Shown here piece by piece: positions 52,397 through 60,564 of a stretch of 64,000 nucleotides of DNA. Location: NCBI RefSeq assembly GCF_019091135.1, contig NZ_JAGXJW010000004.1, forward strand, positions 1 through 64,000. The letters are read 5' to 3'. How positions within the stretch are numbered: position 1 is the stretch's first letter; each line of letters begins with the position of its first letter. Both the position numbers and the translations under genes were made by a program. Source of the stretch: Cohnella sp. GbtcB17. Its GTDB lineage: Bacteria; Bacillota; Bacilli; Paenibacillales; Paenibacillaceae. The notes under the pieces were generated by a model. It saw only the letters and a list, made by a program, of their open reading frames with translations, made no database searches and had not been told where the DNA came from.

Positions 52397-54280
52397 ATGG
52401 CGGAAGAACGGATAGAACGCGGGGAAACGGGCGAGGAGGCTTCGGCCGAGGGGCAGGCCGACAATATGGCGGCTGAGAATAATGCCGGAGCGAATGCCGA
52501 AGCCGGAAACAGTGCCGAAGCGAATACCCAAGTGAATGCGAACGGCGGTGCGCGCGCGAAGGACGGCAACAGTGCCGAAGCTGCGGAAAAGCGCACGTTT
52601 GGCGATCTCGGTCTTGGCGCGGAGCTGACCGGCGCGCTGGCCGCGGCCGGCATTCTGGAGCCGACCTCGGTGCAGGCAGGCGTCATTCCCGAGCTGCTGG
52701 CGGGTAGAGACGGCGTGCTGCGGTCTCCGACGGGCTCGGGCAAGACGCTGGCCTACCTGCTGCCGCTGCTGCAGCAGGTGGACCCCGCTAAGCGCGAAAC
52801 GCAAGCCGTCGTGATCGCGCCGACGCAGGAGCTCGCGATGCAGATCGTGCGCGTATCGGAAAAGTACGGCGAGTCGTTGGGCGTCAAGACGGTCGCCTTG
52901 ATCGGCGGCGCCGCCCTGTCGCGGCAGCTCGACCGCATGAAGGGCAAGCCGGCGATCGTCGTCGGCACGCCGGGCCGCATTCGCGAGGTCGCATCGCTTC
53001 GCAAGCTGCCGCTTCAGGCGGTTCGGCATGTCGTCGTCGACGAGACCGACCGCGTCTTTTCGCTGGGGGGCAAGGGCGACGTCGAATTCGTGCTGAAGGG
53101 CGCGGCCAGAGACCGGCAGACGGTATTCGTCTCGGCGACGCGTTCGGATACGATGCGGGCCGCCGAGGCGAAGTGGCTGCGAGATCCGTGGGAGACGACG
53201 GTTCGCCAGGAGCAGGAGCCGGGGCTGCCGCAGACGATCGAGCATCTGTACATGGTCAGCGACCCGCGGGACAAGATCGATCTGGTGCGGCGACTCGTTC
53301 GTACGATGAAGCCTGCTTCGACGCTGCTGTTCGTGAACGACATCGAACGGATCGGCGAGCTGCTCGCCAAGCTGCGGTTCGAAGGCTTTGCGGTGGATGC
53401 GTTGTACGGCGACACGCCGGGACGGGAGCGGGGCGAGGTGCTCCGCAAGTTCCGCGAAGGGAAAACGAAGCTGCTGATCGCGTCTGACGTAGCCGCCCGC
53501 GGGCTCGACGTGCAGGAGCTCGCGCTCGTGCTGCAGTTCGAGCCGGCGCTCGACGCGGATCATTACGTACACCGCGCGGGCCGTACCGGCCGGATGGGGC
53601 GGAGCGGGACGTCGATTACGATCGTGACGCCCAAAGAGCAGTTCATTATGGACAAGCTGGGCAAACAGCTGCGCATTGAGATCCGCGAGCGGCGCCTCGC
53701 GCGCGGCAAGCTCGAGGCCGTGAAGGGCGAAGCGAAGCAGCGAGAGGCAAAGCGGCCGGACGCCAAGGAAGAGCGGCCCGGATCGCAATGGAAAGGCGCG
53801 GCAGCGCATAAGCGTGCGCCGGGCGGCCCGGCGTCGGAGGCCGGTTCGCAGAAGCCAGGACCTGGACGCCAAGCCGGAGCGGAGCGGCGGGCTGGCAGTC
53901 GGCCGGGAGCCGAGTCGGCGAGCGGCGGCGGGCCGAAGCGCACGATCGGCGCGGGCGAAGCGAGGCGGACGGAGGGGGCCCATGGGCAGGAGCGTCCGCC
54001 GCTGGCGGGAGCCGCCCGCGGGCCGGTTCGCGAGCGCGGCGGAGAGCAGGCGCGCACGCAAGTAGCCGGCGCGAACGGGGCCGTCGCCGCAAGGCGGGAT
54101 GCGTTCGCTGCGGGCGCGCAACAGGCCGACAAAGGTAAAGGCAGCGGCAAAGCCGCGCCGTCCGCGCGTCCGGCAGCCAAGGGCAAGGTCAAGCAGGATC
54201 GGGAGCGCGACAGCAAAAATAAAGGGGCGCCGCGCTGGCTGAAGGAAAAGCGGGCGAACAACGCCCCGCCAACCGAATAG
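52397..54280 (+). CDS. DEAD-box RNA helicase with long disordered tails
   Basis: A 627-residue protein; ATG after AAAGGAGAATG. Residues 1-65 are acidic, Ala/Asn/Glu-rich. The helicase core (about 66-425) has the Q motif, SPTGSGKT, APTQELAMQ, GTPGR, DETD in place of DEAD, SAT, IASDVAARGLDVQ and HRAGRTGRMGRSG. The last 200 residues are basic and low complexity (Lys/Arg/Ala/Gly), typical of RNA-binding and condensation tails. It unwinds RNA, perhaps in ribosome assembly or cold adaptation. Confidence 0.93.
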   Translation: MAEERIERGETGEEASAEGQADNMAAENNAGANAEAGNSAEANTQVNANGGARAKDGNSAEAAEKRTFGDLGLGAELTGALAAAGILEPTSVQAGVIPELLAGRDGVLRSPTGSGKTLAYLLPLLQQVDPAKRETQAVVIAPTQELAMQIVRVSEKYGESLGVKTVALIGGAALSRQLDRMKGKPAIVVGTPGRIREVASLRKLPLQAVRHVVVDETDRVFSLGGKGDVEFVLKGAARDRQTVFVSATRSDTMRAAEAKWLRDPWETTVRQEQEPGLPQTIEHLYMVSDPRDKIDLVRRLVRTMKPASTLLFVNDIERIGELLAKLRFEGFAVDALYGDTPGRERGEVLRKFREGKTKLLIASDVAARGLDVQELALVLQFEPALDADHYVHRAGRTGRMGRSGTSITIVTPKEQFIMDKLGKQLRIEIRERRLARGKLEAVKGEAKQREAKRPDAKEERPGSQWKGAAAHKRAPGGPASEAGSQKPGPGRQAGAERRAGSRPGAESASGGGPKRTIGAGEARRTEGAHGQERPPLAGAARGPVRERGGEQARTQVAGANGAVAARRDAFAAGAQQADKGKGSGKAAPSARPAAKGKVKQDRERDSKNKGAPRWLKEKRANNAPPTE

Positions 54281-54296
54281 AGGCCCGCTTGCGGGC

Positions 54297-54346
54297 GAAC
54301 GGGGCGATGCGGCTGCCCGTGCCGCATCGCCCCGTTTCCGTTTTTG
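54297..54346 (+). terminator. Terminator after the helicase gene
   Basis: AACGGGGCGATGCGG pairs with CCGCATCGCCCCGTT, followed by TCCGTTTTTG. Confidence 0.88.
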
Positions 54347-54477
54347 AGCGCATCGCAGCTTGAGACAAGCTTTTGAGGAGGCCTGCATCCAGTCTTCTGC
54401 AATACCATAGAGATGCAAGCTTACCGCGGCTTCGTTATAATGAAGAGATATCCGTCCATTCGAGGAGGTTGCGAACC

Positions 54478-55263
54478 ATGGCAACCGCGTTAACGCTAGA
54501 CAAGCTGACGGGCGGCTACAGCGCGCGCAAGCCCGTGCTTCACGAGGTCAGCTTCGATATACAGCCCGGCGAGATGATGGGATTGATCGGTCTGAACGGC
54601 GCGGGCAAGAGCACCGCCATCAAACACGTATTGGGGCTGATGCTGCCGCAGTCGGGCGAGGTGCGGGTCGCGGGCCTGCGGCTTGCGGACGATCGCGAGC
54701 GCTACAGGTCGTCGTGCGCTTACGTCCCGGAGCAGCCGTCTCTTTTTCCCAACTTGACGGTGGCCGAGCACCTGCGCTGGACGGAGACGGCTTACGGGTT
54801 GGACGCCCAGACGGCTGCCCGCAGGACCGAGGCGCTTGCCGAGACGTTCCGCATGAAGCATGCGATGGGGGCGCTGCCCGGGACGTTGTCCAAAGGGATG
54901 CGCCAAAAGGTCATGCTGATGAACGCGCTGCTCGTCTCCCCGCCGCTGCTCATTATCGACGAGCCCTTTCTGGGGCTCGATCCGCTGGCGACGCGGGCGC
55001 TCGTTCAGGCGCTCAACGAGGCGAGAGCGGCCGGGTCGGCGATTTTGCTCAGCTCGCATATTTTGCCTGCGCTAGAGCGGAATGCGGATCGGATCGTCGT
55101 CCTGCATCAGGGACGCATCCTGGCCAGTGGCACGCCGGAAGAGGTCAAGCAAGCGGCAGGCGCCGCAGGTCGCGACTACACACTTGACGATGCGTTCGAA
55201 CGGTTGATTCTGGCTGCCGACGAGAAGGCCGCGCCGCCGGAAGGAGGCGCCGTCCGTGGCTGA
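54478..55263 (+). CDS. ecsA: ABC transporter ATP-binding protein EcsA
   Basis: A 261-residue ATPase; ATG 54478 after CGAGGAGG. Walker A GLNGAGKST, signature LSKGMRQK, Walker B LIIDEPFLGLD and SSHI. The order with an EcsB-like permease whose start lies eight bases inside this gene identifies the Ecs exporter, which affects protein secretion, competence and peptide export in Bacilli. Confidence 0.88.
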   Translation: MATALTLDKLTGGYSARKPVLHEVSFDIQPGEMMGLIGLNGAGKSTAIKHVLGLMLPQSGEVRVAGLRLADDRERYRSSCAYVPEQPSLFPNLTVAEHLRWTETAYGLDAQTAARRTEALAETFRMKHAMGALPGTLSKGMRQKVMLMNALLVSPPLLIIDEPFLGLDPLATRALVQALNEARAAGSAILLSSHILPALERNADRIVVLHQGRILASGTPEEVKQAAGAAGRDYTLDDAFERLILAADEKAAPPEGGAVRG

Positions 55264-56524
55264 TCCGGTTCGTGAGGAAAAGCCCCGGGGGCTTGGGGAT
55301 TGGCGGCGCGAACGGGCGTCGGCGTTCCGGCGCGAGATGTTCCCATATCTGCGATATGTGGCGCAGAGCGGATTTGCGATGCTGCTGGCAGCGATCGGCA
55401 TTACGCTGCTCGCCGGATATGCCGGCCTGCTGTCCGATATGCCGCCGACATGGCCGGCGGACGTCGTCGGCGTCGCCTTGGTCTTTTTCGCCTCCATCTA
55501 TACGCCGCTTCGGAGCTACCTGCAGCCGGCCGATACCGTATTTTTGCTTCCGGCGGAGTCCGGCGTGCTGACGGCGAATCTGTACCCTGCGCTGCGCAGG
55601 TCGGCTTTGTTCGGTGCGCTTCGCGCACTGATCGTCTTCGTTATTTTTGCGCCGTTGTACGCCAAAGCCCCGGTCACGGCCGAAGCCGCTCCCGCCAAGT
55701 CGGCCGAATGGGCCGCGCTGGCGGCGGCGATCGCTTTGGTCGCCGGCTGGAATACATATGCGGCCTGGCAGGAGCGCCGGGCCGTATCGGCAACCGCACG
55801 GCTGGCGCTGCGCTTTGCCCGCTGGACGGCCGTCCTGCTGGCCGCGGCCGCTTTGCTGACCAAGCCGCTGCCGCTCGCAGCCGGCTTTGCGCTGCTCGTG
55901 GCGGCGGCCGTGTCGACGGCAGCGATGCTCACGCCTCGCCACAGGTTGCCGTGGGACCGCCTGATCGCAGAGGAGTCCGCTGCCCGTCGACGATGGCTCG
56001 CTTTCCTGGGCTGGTTCGTGGATATACCGACCGAGGCGCCTCCTGCCGCCTCGCGCGCCTGGATCGCCTGGATCGCGGACCGTGTACCGCGGAATCGGCG
56101 ATTCGCCTGGCATTTTCTTTACGCGAAAACGTTTTTGCGCGGCGAGGCGTTCGGCGCCTTTTGGCGCTGGTGCGTGCTGATGGTCGTCATCGCGCTGTTC
56201 GCGCGTTCGACCGCCGTCGACGTCATGGTATACGTCGTCGGCATGGTCGTCGGCGGCCTCCAGCTCACCGAGCTCGGACGCATCCGTTTTGCCGAGCATG
56301 CTTCCGTCGTTCCGCTCTCTCCCGACGGACGACAGGCGGCTGCTTCGGCCGTCGTCCGGGTAGCGGGACTTGCCGCCGCAGCGCTGCTCTGGCTGGTCGC
56401 CTGGGCGCCGCATGCCGCCGGCTCTCCCGTCTGGTGGTTAATCGCACTTGCGCTCGCGCTGGTCTGGACCGGCTGGCTGCTGCCCGGGCGATTAGCCGCC
56501 AAAGACGAAGAAGAGGAGCTTTAG
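55256..56524 (+). CDS. ecsB: ABC transporter permease EcsB
   Basis: A 422-residue membrane protein; GTG start eight bases after GGAGGC, inside the end of ecsA. About ten hydrophobic spans. The N-terminal motif RRERASAFRREMFPYLRYVAQSG-like region and WRRWLAFLGWFVDIP-type segments fit EcsB. It forms the channel for EcsA. The following 189 bases (56525-56713) show no gene or clear regulatory site. Confidence 0.85.
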   Translation: MADPVREEKPRGLGDWRRERASAFRREMFPYLRYVAQSGFAMLLAAIGITLLAGYAGLLSDMPPTWPADVVGVALVFFASIYTPLRSYLQPADTVFLLPAESGVLTANLYPALRRSALFGALRALIVFVIFAPLYAKAPVTAEAAPAKSAEWAALAAAIALVAGWNTYAAWQERRAVSATARLALRFARWTAVLLAAAALLTKPLPLAAGFALLVAAAVSTAAMLTPRHRLPWDRLIAEESAARRRWLAFLGWFVDIPTEAPPAASRAWIAWIADRVPRNRRFAWHFLYAKTFLRGEAFGAFWRWCVLMVVIALFARSTAVDVMVYVVGMVVGGLQLTELGRIRFAEHASVVPLSPDGRQAAASAVVRVAGLAAAALLWLVAWAPHAAGSPVWWLIALALALVWTGWLLPGRLAAKDEEEEL

Positions 56525-56713
56525 CGACAACATACAGACGATAAGCAGGAAATCAGTCCCTGTTATAGAATAGTACTTTGTAACCAAAAATTGACGGATT
56601 CTATCTTGCAAGGGGCTCGACCAGCCCGCTCATAAATGTATGCGCGAACAATCCGGCTCCCGATCCTAACGCCCGCATATAAAATGAATAGAAACCGATG
56701 GGAGGACTGATAC

Positions 56714-58261
56714 ATGGGCGGATTTTTAACGAACCTCGCCCTTCACATCATCCCCGGCGCGATGCTCGGCTGGCTGTCCGCCGAAGTCTTCCTGCGCAAC
56801 CCCCTGCACCGGTTGAATCGCTTGGCTTCGATTGTGTTCGCCTTGATGGCGATGCAGTTCGGCGCTACGTTTCTCGCTTCGTTTTTTCCCGAGGCGGATG
56901 CGGCGAAGCTCGTCAACGGACTCTTGATCGTTCCGACTTGCGTGCTAGGATTCCTGATGATGTTTTTCGTTCGAGAGCTTGGCGTTCAGTCAGGCAAATT
57001 GCCTGTGCGTTACTTGGATATCGCGCTCGCCGTGCCTTTCGTTCTTATCGTACTGGTCGTATCCCAGCCGGGCGTTTACGGAGCGTATGGGGGAAACCTG
57101 GCGCTGAATCAGCGGGAAGGCGCGCAGGCCGGTTTGATCGTTTTGGCGGCGACGGTCTGGCTGTACGCTTCTGCGGTTTGGATGATCGGTTGGAATAAGG
57201 CTCGAAATGCCTCCGATTCAATCGGCTCTCAGCATGCGCAGGCCGGCTTGGGGATTCTCGCAGGAGCTGCTGTGACATTGACGGCGATCGTGGCGGGACA
57301 GAGCGAATTTGCAGCGGCATATGCGCACCTGATCGGTCTGTATGCCATGCTGCTGTTCGCCTTCTTCATCCGCAGGGCGATTTTGCACTACGGCCTTATG
57401 CCTTCGGTCATGGAAAAGTATAGAGTGCTGTTCGAGCTGTCCCCGTTCGGCGTTCTTTTACTGGATGAGAATGGCCAGGTTCGCGAGGCGAATCCGGTCG
57501 TGAAGCTGTTGCTCGGCCTGTCGCCGGCGGAGCTGATCGGCAAGCCGATCTCCATGTTTCTCGATCGGGGCGAGCGGCTGCCGCTCGGCGAAGTAGGCTC
57601 GGCGATGCTGGAGGTCGGCATGGTCGACATGGCCGGCGAGCCCCGGCGGATGACCGTTCATCTGAATGAGGTGACGGCGGAGGGAGAGCGAATGTACTGC
57701 GTCGTGCTTCAAGATGAGACGGGGCGCAAAAAAGCGGAAGAGGAAATCTGGTATCTGGCCTATCACGATGCGTTGACGGGCGTCGGCAATCGGCTTTATT
57801 TCCAGGAGACCTTGTCCTCGCTGCTCCAGAACGGATCGGAAGGCGCGCTGCTACTGCTCGATCTGGATCGCTTCAAGGCCGTGAACGACCGTCATGGCCA
57901 TCAAGCGGGAGACAAGCTGTTGCGCGAGATTGCGTCTAAATTAAGGGAGTGCACGCCAAGCAACGGGATGCTGTTCAGGTTGGGCGGCGACGAATTTGCC
58001 GTGGTCCTTCCCGATGTCGGCGACACTAGGCAGCCTGCGGCGACGGCGGAACAATTGCTGGCCGGATTGACGGGGCATCGCGGGGCGATCTCTCCCGACT
58101 CCCCCGTGACGGTGAGCATCGGCATCGCGCACTGGCCGGCTCACGGAAGCGATACGACCGCGCTGCTCCACGCGGCGGACGTCGCCATGTACAAGTCCAA
58201 GGACCAGGGGCGCAACCGATACAGCGTTTATGTGCAGGCGTTTGCCGGCACCGGCGCCTAA
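56714..58261 (+). CDS. Membrane PAS-GGDEF diguanylate cyclase
   Basis: A 515-residue signalling protein; ATG after GGGAGG. Residues 1-230 hold seven or so spans, a membrane sensor. A PAS domain follows at about 235-345 (FELSPFGVLLLDENGQVREAN). The GGDEF domain is at about 350-510, with YHDALTGVGNRLYF, LLDLDRFKAVNDRHGHQAGD and the intact active site RLGGDEFAVVLPD. No RxxD inhibitory site lies five residues before it. It should make cyclic di-GMP. Confidence 0.9.
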   Translation: MGGFLTNLALHIIPGAMLGWLSAEVFLRNPLHRLNRLASIVFALMAMQFGATFLASFFPEADAAKLVNGLLIVPTCVLGFLMMFFVRELGVQSGKLPVRYLDIALAVPFVLIVLVVSQPGVYGAYGGNLALNQREGAQAGLIVLAATVWLYASAVWMIGWNKARNASDSIGSQHAQAGLGILAGAAVTLTAIVAGQSEFAAAYAHLIGLYAMLLFAFFIRRAILHYGLMPSVMEKYRVLFELSPFGVLLLDENGQVREANPVVKLLLGLSPAELIGKPISMFLDRGERLPLGEVGSAMLEVGMVDMAGEPRRMTVHLNEVTAEGERMYCVVLQDETGRKKAEEEIWYLAYHDALTGVGNRLYFQETLSSLLQNGSEGALLLLDLDRFKAVNDRHGHQAGDKLLREIASKLRECTPSNGMLFRLGGDEFAVVLPDVGDTRQPAATAEQLLAGLTGHRGAISPDSPVTVSIGIAHWPAHGSDTTALLHAADVAMYKSKDQGRNRYSVYVQAFAGTGA

Positions 58262-58273
58262 AACAGCGACAAA

Positions 58274-58324
58274 GGCAAAGGCCTTGCCGCCGTCATCCAA
58301 TGATGAACGGAAGCAAGGCCTTTC
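58274..58324. terminator. Hairpin between GGDEF and aminotransferase genes
   Basis: AAAGGCCTTGC pairs with GCAAGGCCTTT. The minus-strand tail (GCCTTTGTCG) and the plus-strand tail (CCATTTCTTC) are both only weakly T-rich. It separates convergent genes. Confidence 0.5.
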
Positions 58325-58371
58325 CATTTCTTCGGGAAGCATTTGCGAGGATTGCGCGGGAAAACAACCGG

Positions 58372-59685
58372 CTACGCTTGACCGGCCGCCTCGGCTTTGA
58401 TCTCGGACACGGCGGCGTAGATGCGGTCGAACAGATCCTCCAGGTAAGGCTCTTCGATGCAGGAAAACGCGACGCGCAGGTCATGCTGGCCGAGCGCGAT
58501 CGTGCCGACTTCGTAACGGTCGAGCAAGCGCTGGCGGACCTCCTCCGCACTGATGCCGTCGAGCTTCAGGCACATGAAGTAACCGGAATTGAACGGGTAA
58601 TAGCCCCACACGCCTTCGTACTTGCCGCTGTCGAGCAGGCTCTTCACCTTGTTGGCGCGGCCTTTCATGATGGCGTATTTTTCGGCTTTTTGAGCTTCGA
58701 ATTCAGGCGACTTGAGCGCGTCCAGCACGAAGGTCTGCGAAGGGTGCGGCCCGCTCGAGATCGTCGCGCGGATGATGCCGAGCGTCTTCTGCTCCAGGGC
58801 AGCGAGCGCCGACTCCGACGTTCCGCCGAACGTAATGAAGCCTACACGGAAGCCCCAAACGTATTCTTCCTTGGTGGCGCCGTCGATCTTGACCGGCAGC
58901 ACGCGTTCGTGCAGGCCGCACAAAGCGCCGAAGAGCGATTCGTGCATCGAGTCTTCGAAGAAAAGCGCGAAGTACGCGTCGTCGGTCACCGCGACGACAT
59001 TGATGCCGGCTTCTGCGGCGTCTTTAATCGCGGCGACTATCGAGGCGCCTTCCTCGCGGCTCGGCGTATAGCCGGTCGGGTTGTTCGGGAAGTTGAGCAG
59101 CACGATCGCTTTGCCCTGTTCCTTGCGGGAGAACAGCGCCTCGCGCAGGCCTTGGGCGTTGAACAGACCGTCTGCGCCATAAAGCGGGTATTCCACGATC
59201 TCCGCGCCACGGCGAATGCCAAAGGTTAACTCATAGTTTTCCCAGTTCTTGTCAGGTATAATAACGGCGTCACCGACATCGGCGAACAGATCGGCGACGA
59301 TGCTGAGGCCGTGGGTCAGCGCGTTCGTGACGACTGGCATGCTGAACGTCTTGCCTTCGAGCGAAGGGTTCTCCTTCAGCATCTTTTCGCGCCAAGCGGT
59401 GCGCAGCTCAGGCTTGCCGGCCGGGGGCGCATATTCGTAAATATCTTTCGGATTATAGGCGGACAATTTGTCTTGGATCATTTTCAGGTGCATCGGCTGC
59501 CCGTTCTCCGTCGCGATACCGATCGTCGCGTTATACGTTTTCGCTTTTTGCTTCGCTTCGGCGGATTGGCTCAGGATGCCGATCTTGGGAAAATAAATGG
59601 CCTTGCCGAGTCCGGATAACATCTCCGCGAATCGAGGCTGTTCCTTGGCGATGGTGTCGTTGAGCTGTTGGGCGAGGGGGTTCAT
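58372..59685 (-). CDS. PLP-dependent class I/II aminotransferase
   Basis: A 437-residue enzyme. ATG 59685 (MNPLAQQL) follows GGAAGGATGA; longer frames lack a site. PLP motifs: LLNFPNNPTGYTP, VTDDAYFALFFED and GATKEEYVWGFRVGF with the Schiff-base lysine. The type I fold spans the whole chain. The amino donor and acceptor are not evident; relatives are annotated as aspartate-type aminotransferases. It stands alone behind its own promoter and palindrome. Confidence 0.88.
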   Translation of the reverse strand: MNPLAQQLNDTIAKEQPRFAEMLSGLGKAIYFPKIGILSQSAEAKQKAKTYNATIGIATENGQPMHLKMIQDKLSAYNPKDIYEYAPPAGKPELRTAWREKMLKENPSLEGKTFSMPVVTNALTHGLSIVADLFADVGDAVIIPDKNWENYELTFGIRRGAEIVEYPLYGADGLFNAQGLREALFSRKEQGKAIVLLNFPNNPTGYTPSREEGASIVAAIKDAAEAGINVVAVTDDAYFALFFEDSMHESLFGALCGLHERVLPVKIDGATKEEYVWGFRVGFITFGGTSESALAALEQKTLGIIRATISSGPHPSQTFVLDALKSPEFEAQKAEKYAIMKGRANKVKSLLDSGKYEGVWGYYPFNSGYFMCLKLDGISAEEVRQRLLDRYEVGTIALGQHDLRVAFSCIEEPYLEDLFDRIYAAVSEIKAEAAGQA

Positions 59686-59719
59686 TGCCGTCATCCTTCC
59701 ACATGATCGAGTTCCCTTG

Positions 59720-59734
59720 TGAGAAATTTTCTCA
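59720..59734. promoter_or_regulatory. Palindrome in the aminotransferase leader
   Basis: TGAGAAATTTTCTCA, a perfect seven-base inverted repeat around one base. It lies about 20 bases after the predicted transcription start, in operator position. It contains the GAAAATT half of the CodY motif but is not a full CodY match. Confidence 0.5.
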
Positions 59735-59752
59735 AGCAGGGCATCAGTTGCT

Positions 59753-59781
59753 ATTATACACGATCGTTCCATACGCGTCAC
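59753..59781 (-). promoter_or_regulatory. Predicted promoter of the aminotransferase gene
   Basis: On the minus strand GTGACG (59776-59781) and TATAAT (59753-59758) are 17 bases apart. Confidence 0.6.
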
Positions 59782-59835
59782 CCGCGCATCGGTTCGGAAG
59801 GTGAACAATCCATGAGCGTTTTCGTTATAGCTGGT

Positions 59836-60450
59836 TTAATCGCGCTTCGGCGCCCATTCCTTCATGAACGAGACGGTTTGCGGATCTCCGTGTCGGCCCC
59901 TGCCGTCTAATCCGTTGATCACCTCGTCACGTTTTTTGTCGGACAGATTTTGCCCGAATTTGAATTTGCCCGTCATTTCCTCCACGCCAAGACGCAGCAC
60001 GGCCACGCCTTTGAGCTGGGCGGCATACTTCGGATGCGCAGCATCAATAGGCAGATGACCGCCCTCAGGCTGAAGCTTGGCCATGAGCGCCGTGAGCGCG
60101 ATCGCCTTTTCCTCGGCGTCTTCCACCTGTTCGACCCGGCCGCGGATCCGCACGGAGCGGAAGTAGAGCGTCGCCGGACAGGCCATCAGCGGATCGCTAT
60201 AATAGGAAGGGATAAACGCATGCGCTTCATAGACGACGAATTCCGCCCGGTCGTCTTTCGCGAGACCGTTCATTTTTTCTCCCTTTTTGCTTCCGTGAAA
60301 ATAGACGTTCCCCGTCGCGTATGCGTAATTCAGCGGCACCGCCTTCGGCCAGCCGTCGCTGCTGATAAAAGTCAGCACGCCGTCGTCCCGTTCGTTCAGA
60401 AACGCTTCGCAAACTTCCCGATCTTCCACTTCAAACTCTTTTCTGCGCAT
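59836..60450 (-). CDS. PNPOx-like flavin-binding protein
   Basis: A 204-residue protein; ATG after GGGAGGCGG. The split-barrel fold of the pyridoxamine phosphate oxidase-like family is recognisable (GVLTFISSDGWPKAVPLNYAY, NVYFHGSKKGEKMNGL, FRSVRIRGRVEQVED). It binds FMN or a similar cofactor; activity on B6 vitamers is not assured. It faces a MocR regulator across 114 bases, a pairing often seen for B6- or flavin-related genes under MocR control. Confidence 0.85.
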   Translation of the reverse strand: MRRKEFEVEDREVCEAFLNERDDGVLTFISSDGWPKAVPLNYAYATGNVYFHGSKKGEKMNGLAKDDRAEFVVYEAHAFIPSYYSDPLMACPATLYFRSVRIRGRVEQVEDAEEKAIALTALMAKLQPEGGHLPIDAAHPKYAAQLKGVAVLRLGVEEMTGKFKFGQNLSDKKRDEVINGLDGRGRHGDPQTVSFMKEWAPKRD

Positions 60451-60510
60451 TGCAGCCGCCTCCCTTGTTTGCTGTGGTCTTATTCTAAGCCTGACATTGA
60501 CAAGTCAAAA

Positions 60511-60537
60511 GATCCAATTTACATTAAAAACATTGGT
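60511..60537. promoter_or_regulatory. Dyad operator between PNPOx-like and MocR genes
   Basis: GATCCAAT and ATTGGTC flank 12 A/T-rich bases; a further GTCCATTGCAA follows. Position between divergent genes and half-site shape fit a MocR binding region. Confidence 0.5.
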
Positions 60538-60564
60538 CCATTGCAAGAAGAAAGCGGGGCGGCG

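Noticed and set aside
52115-54484. A 789-codon open frame antisense to the SDR and helicase genes
   Set aside because: Product is Arg/Leu/Pro-rich low complexity with no family motif; it mirrors the GC-rich codon usage of the real helicase gene.
59950-60564. A long N-terminal extension of the MocR frame
   Set aside because: It runs antisense through the PNPOx-like gene and the intergenic operator; the family start and helix-turn-helix begin right after ATG 60565.
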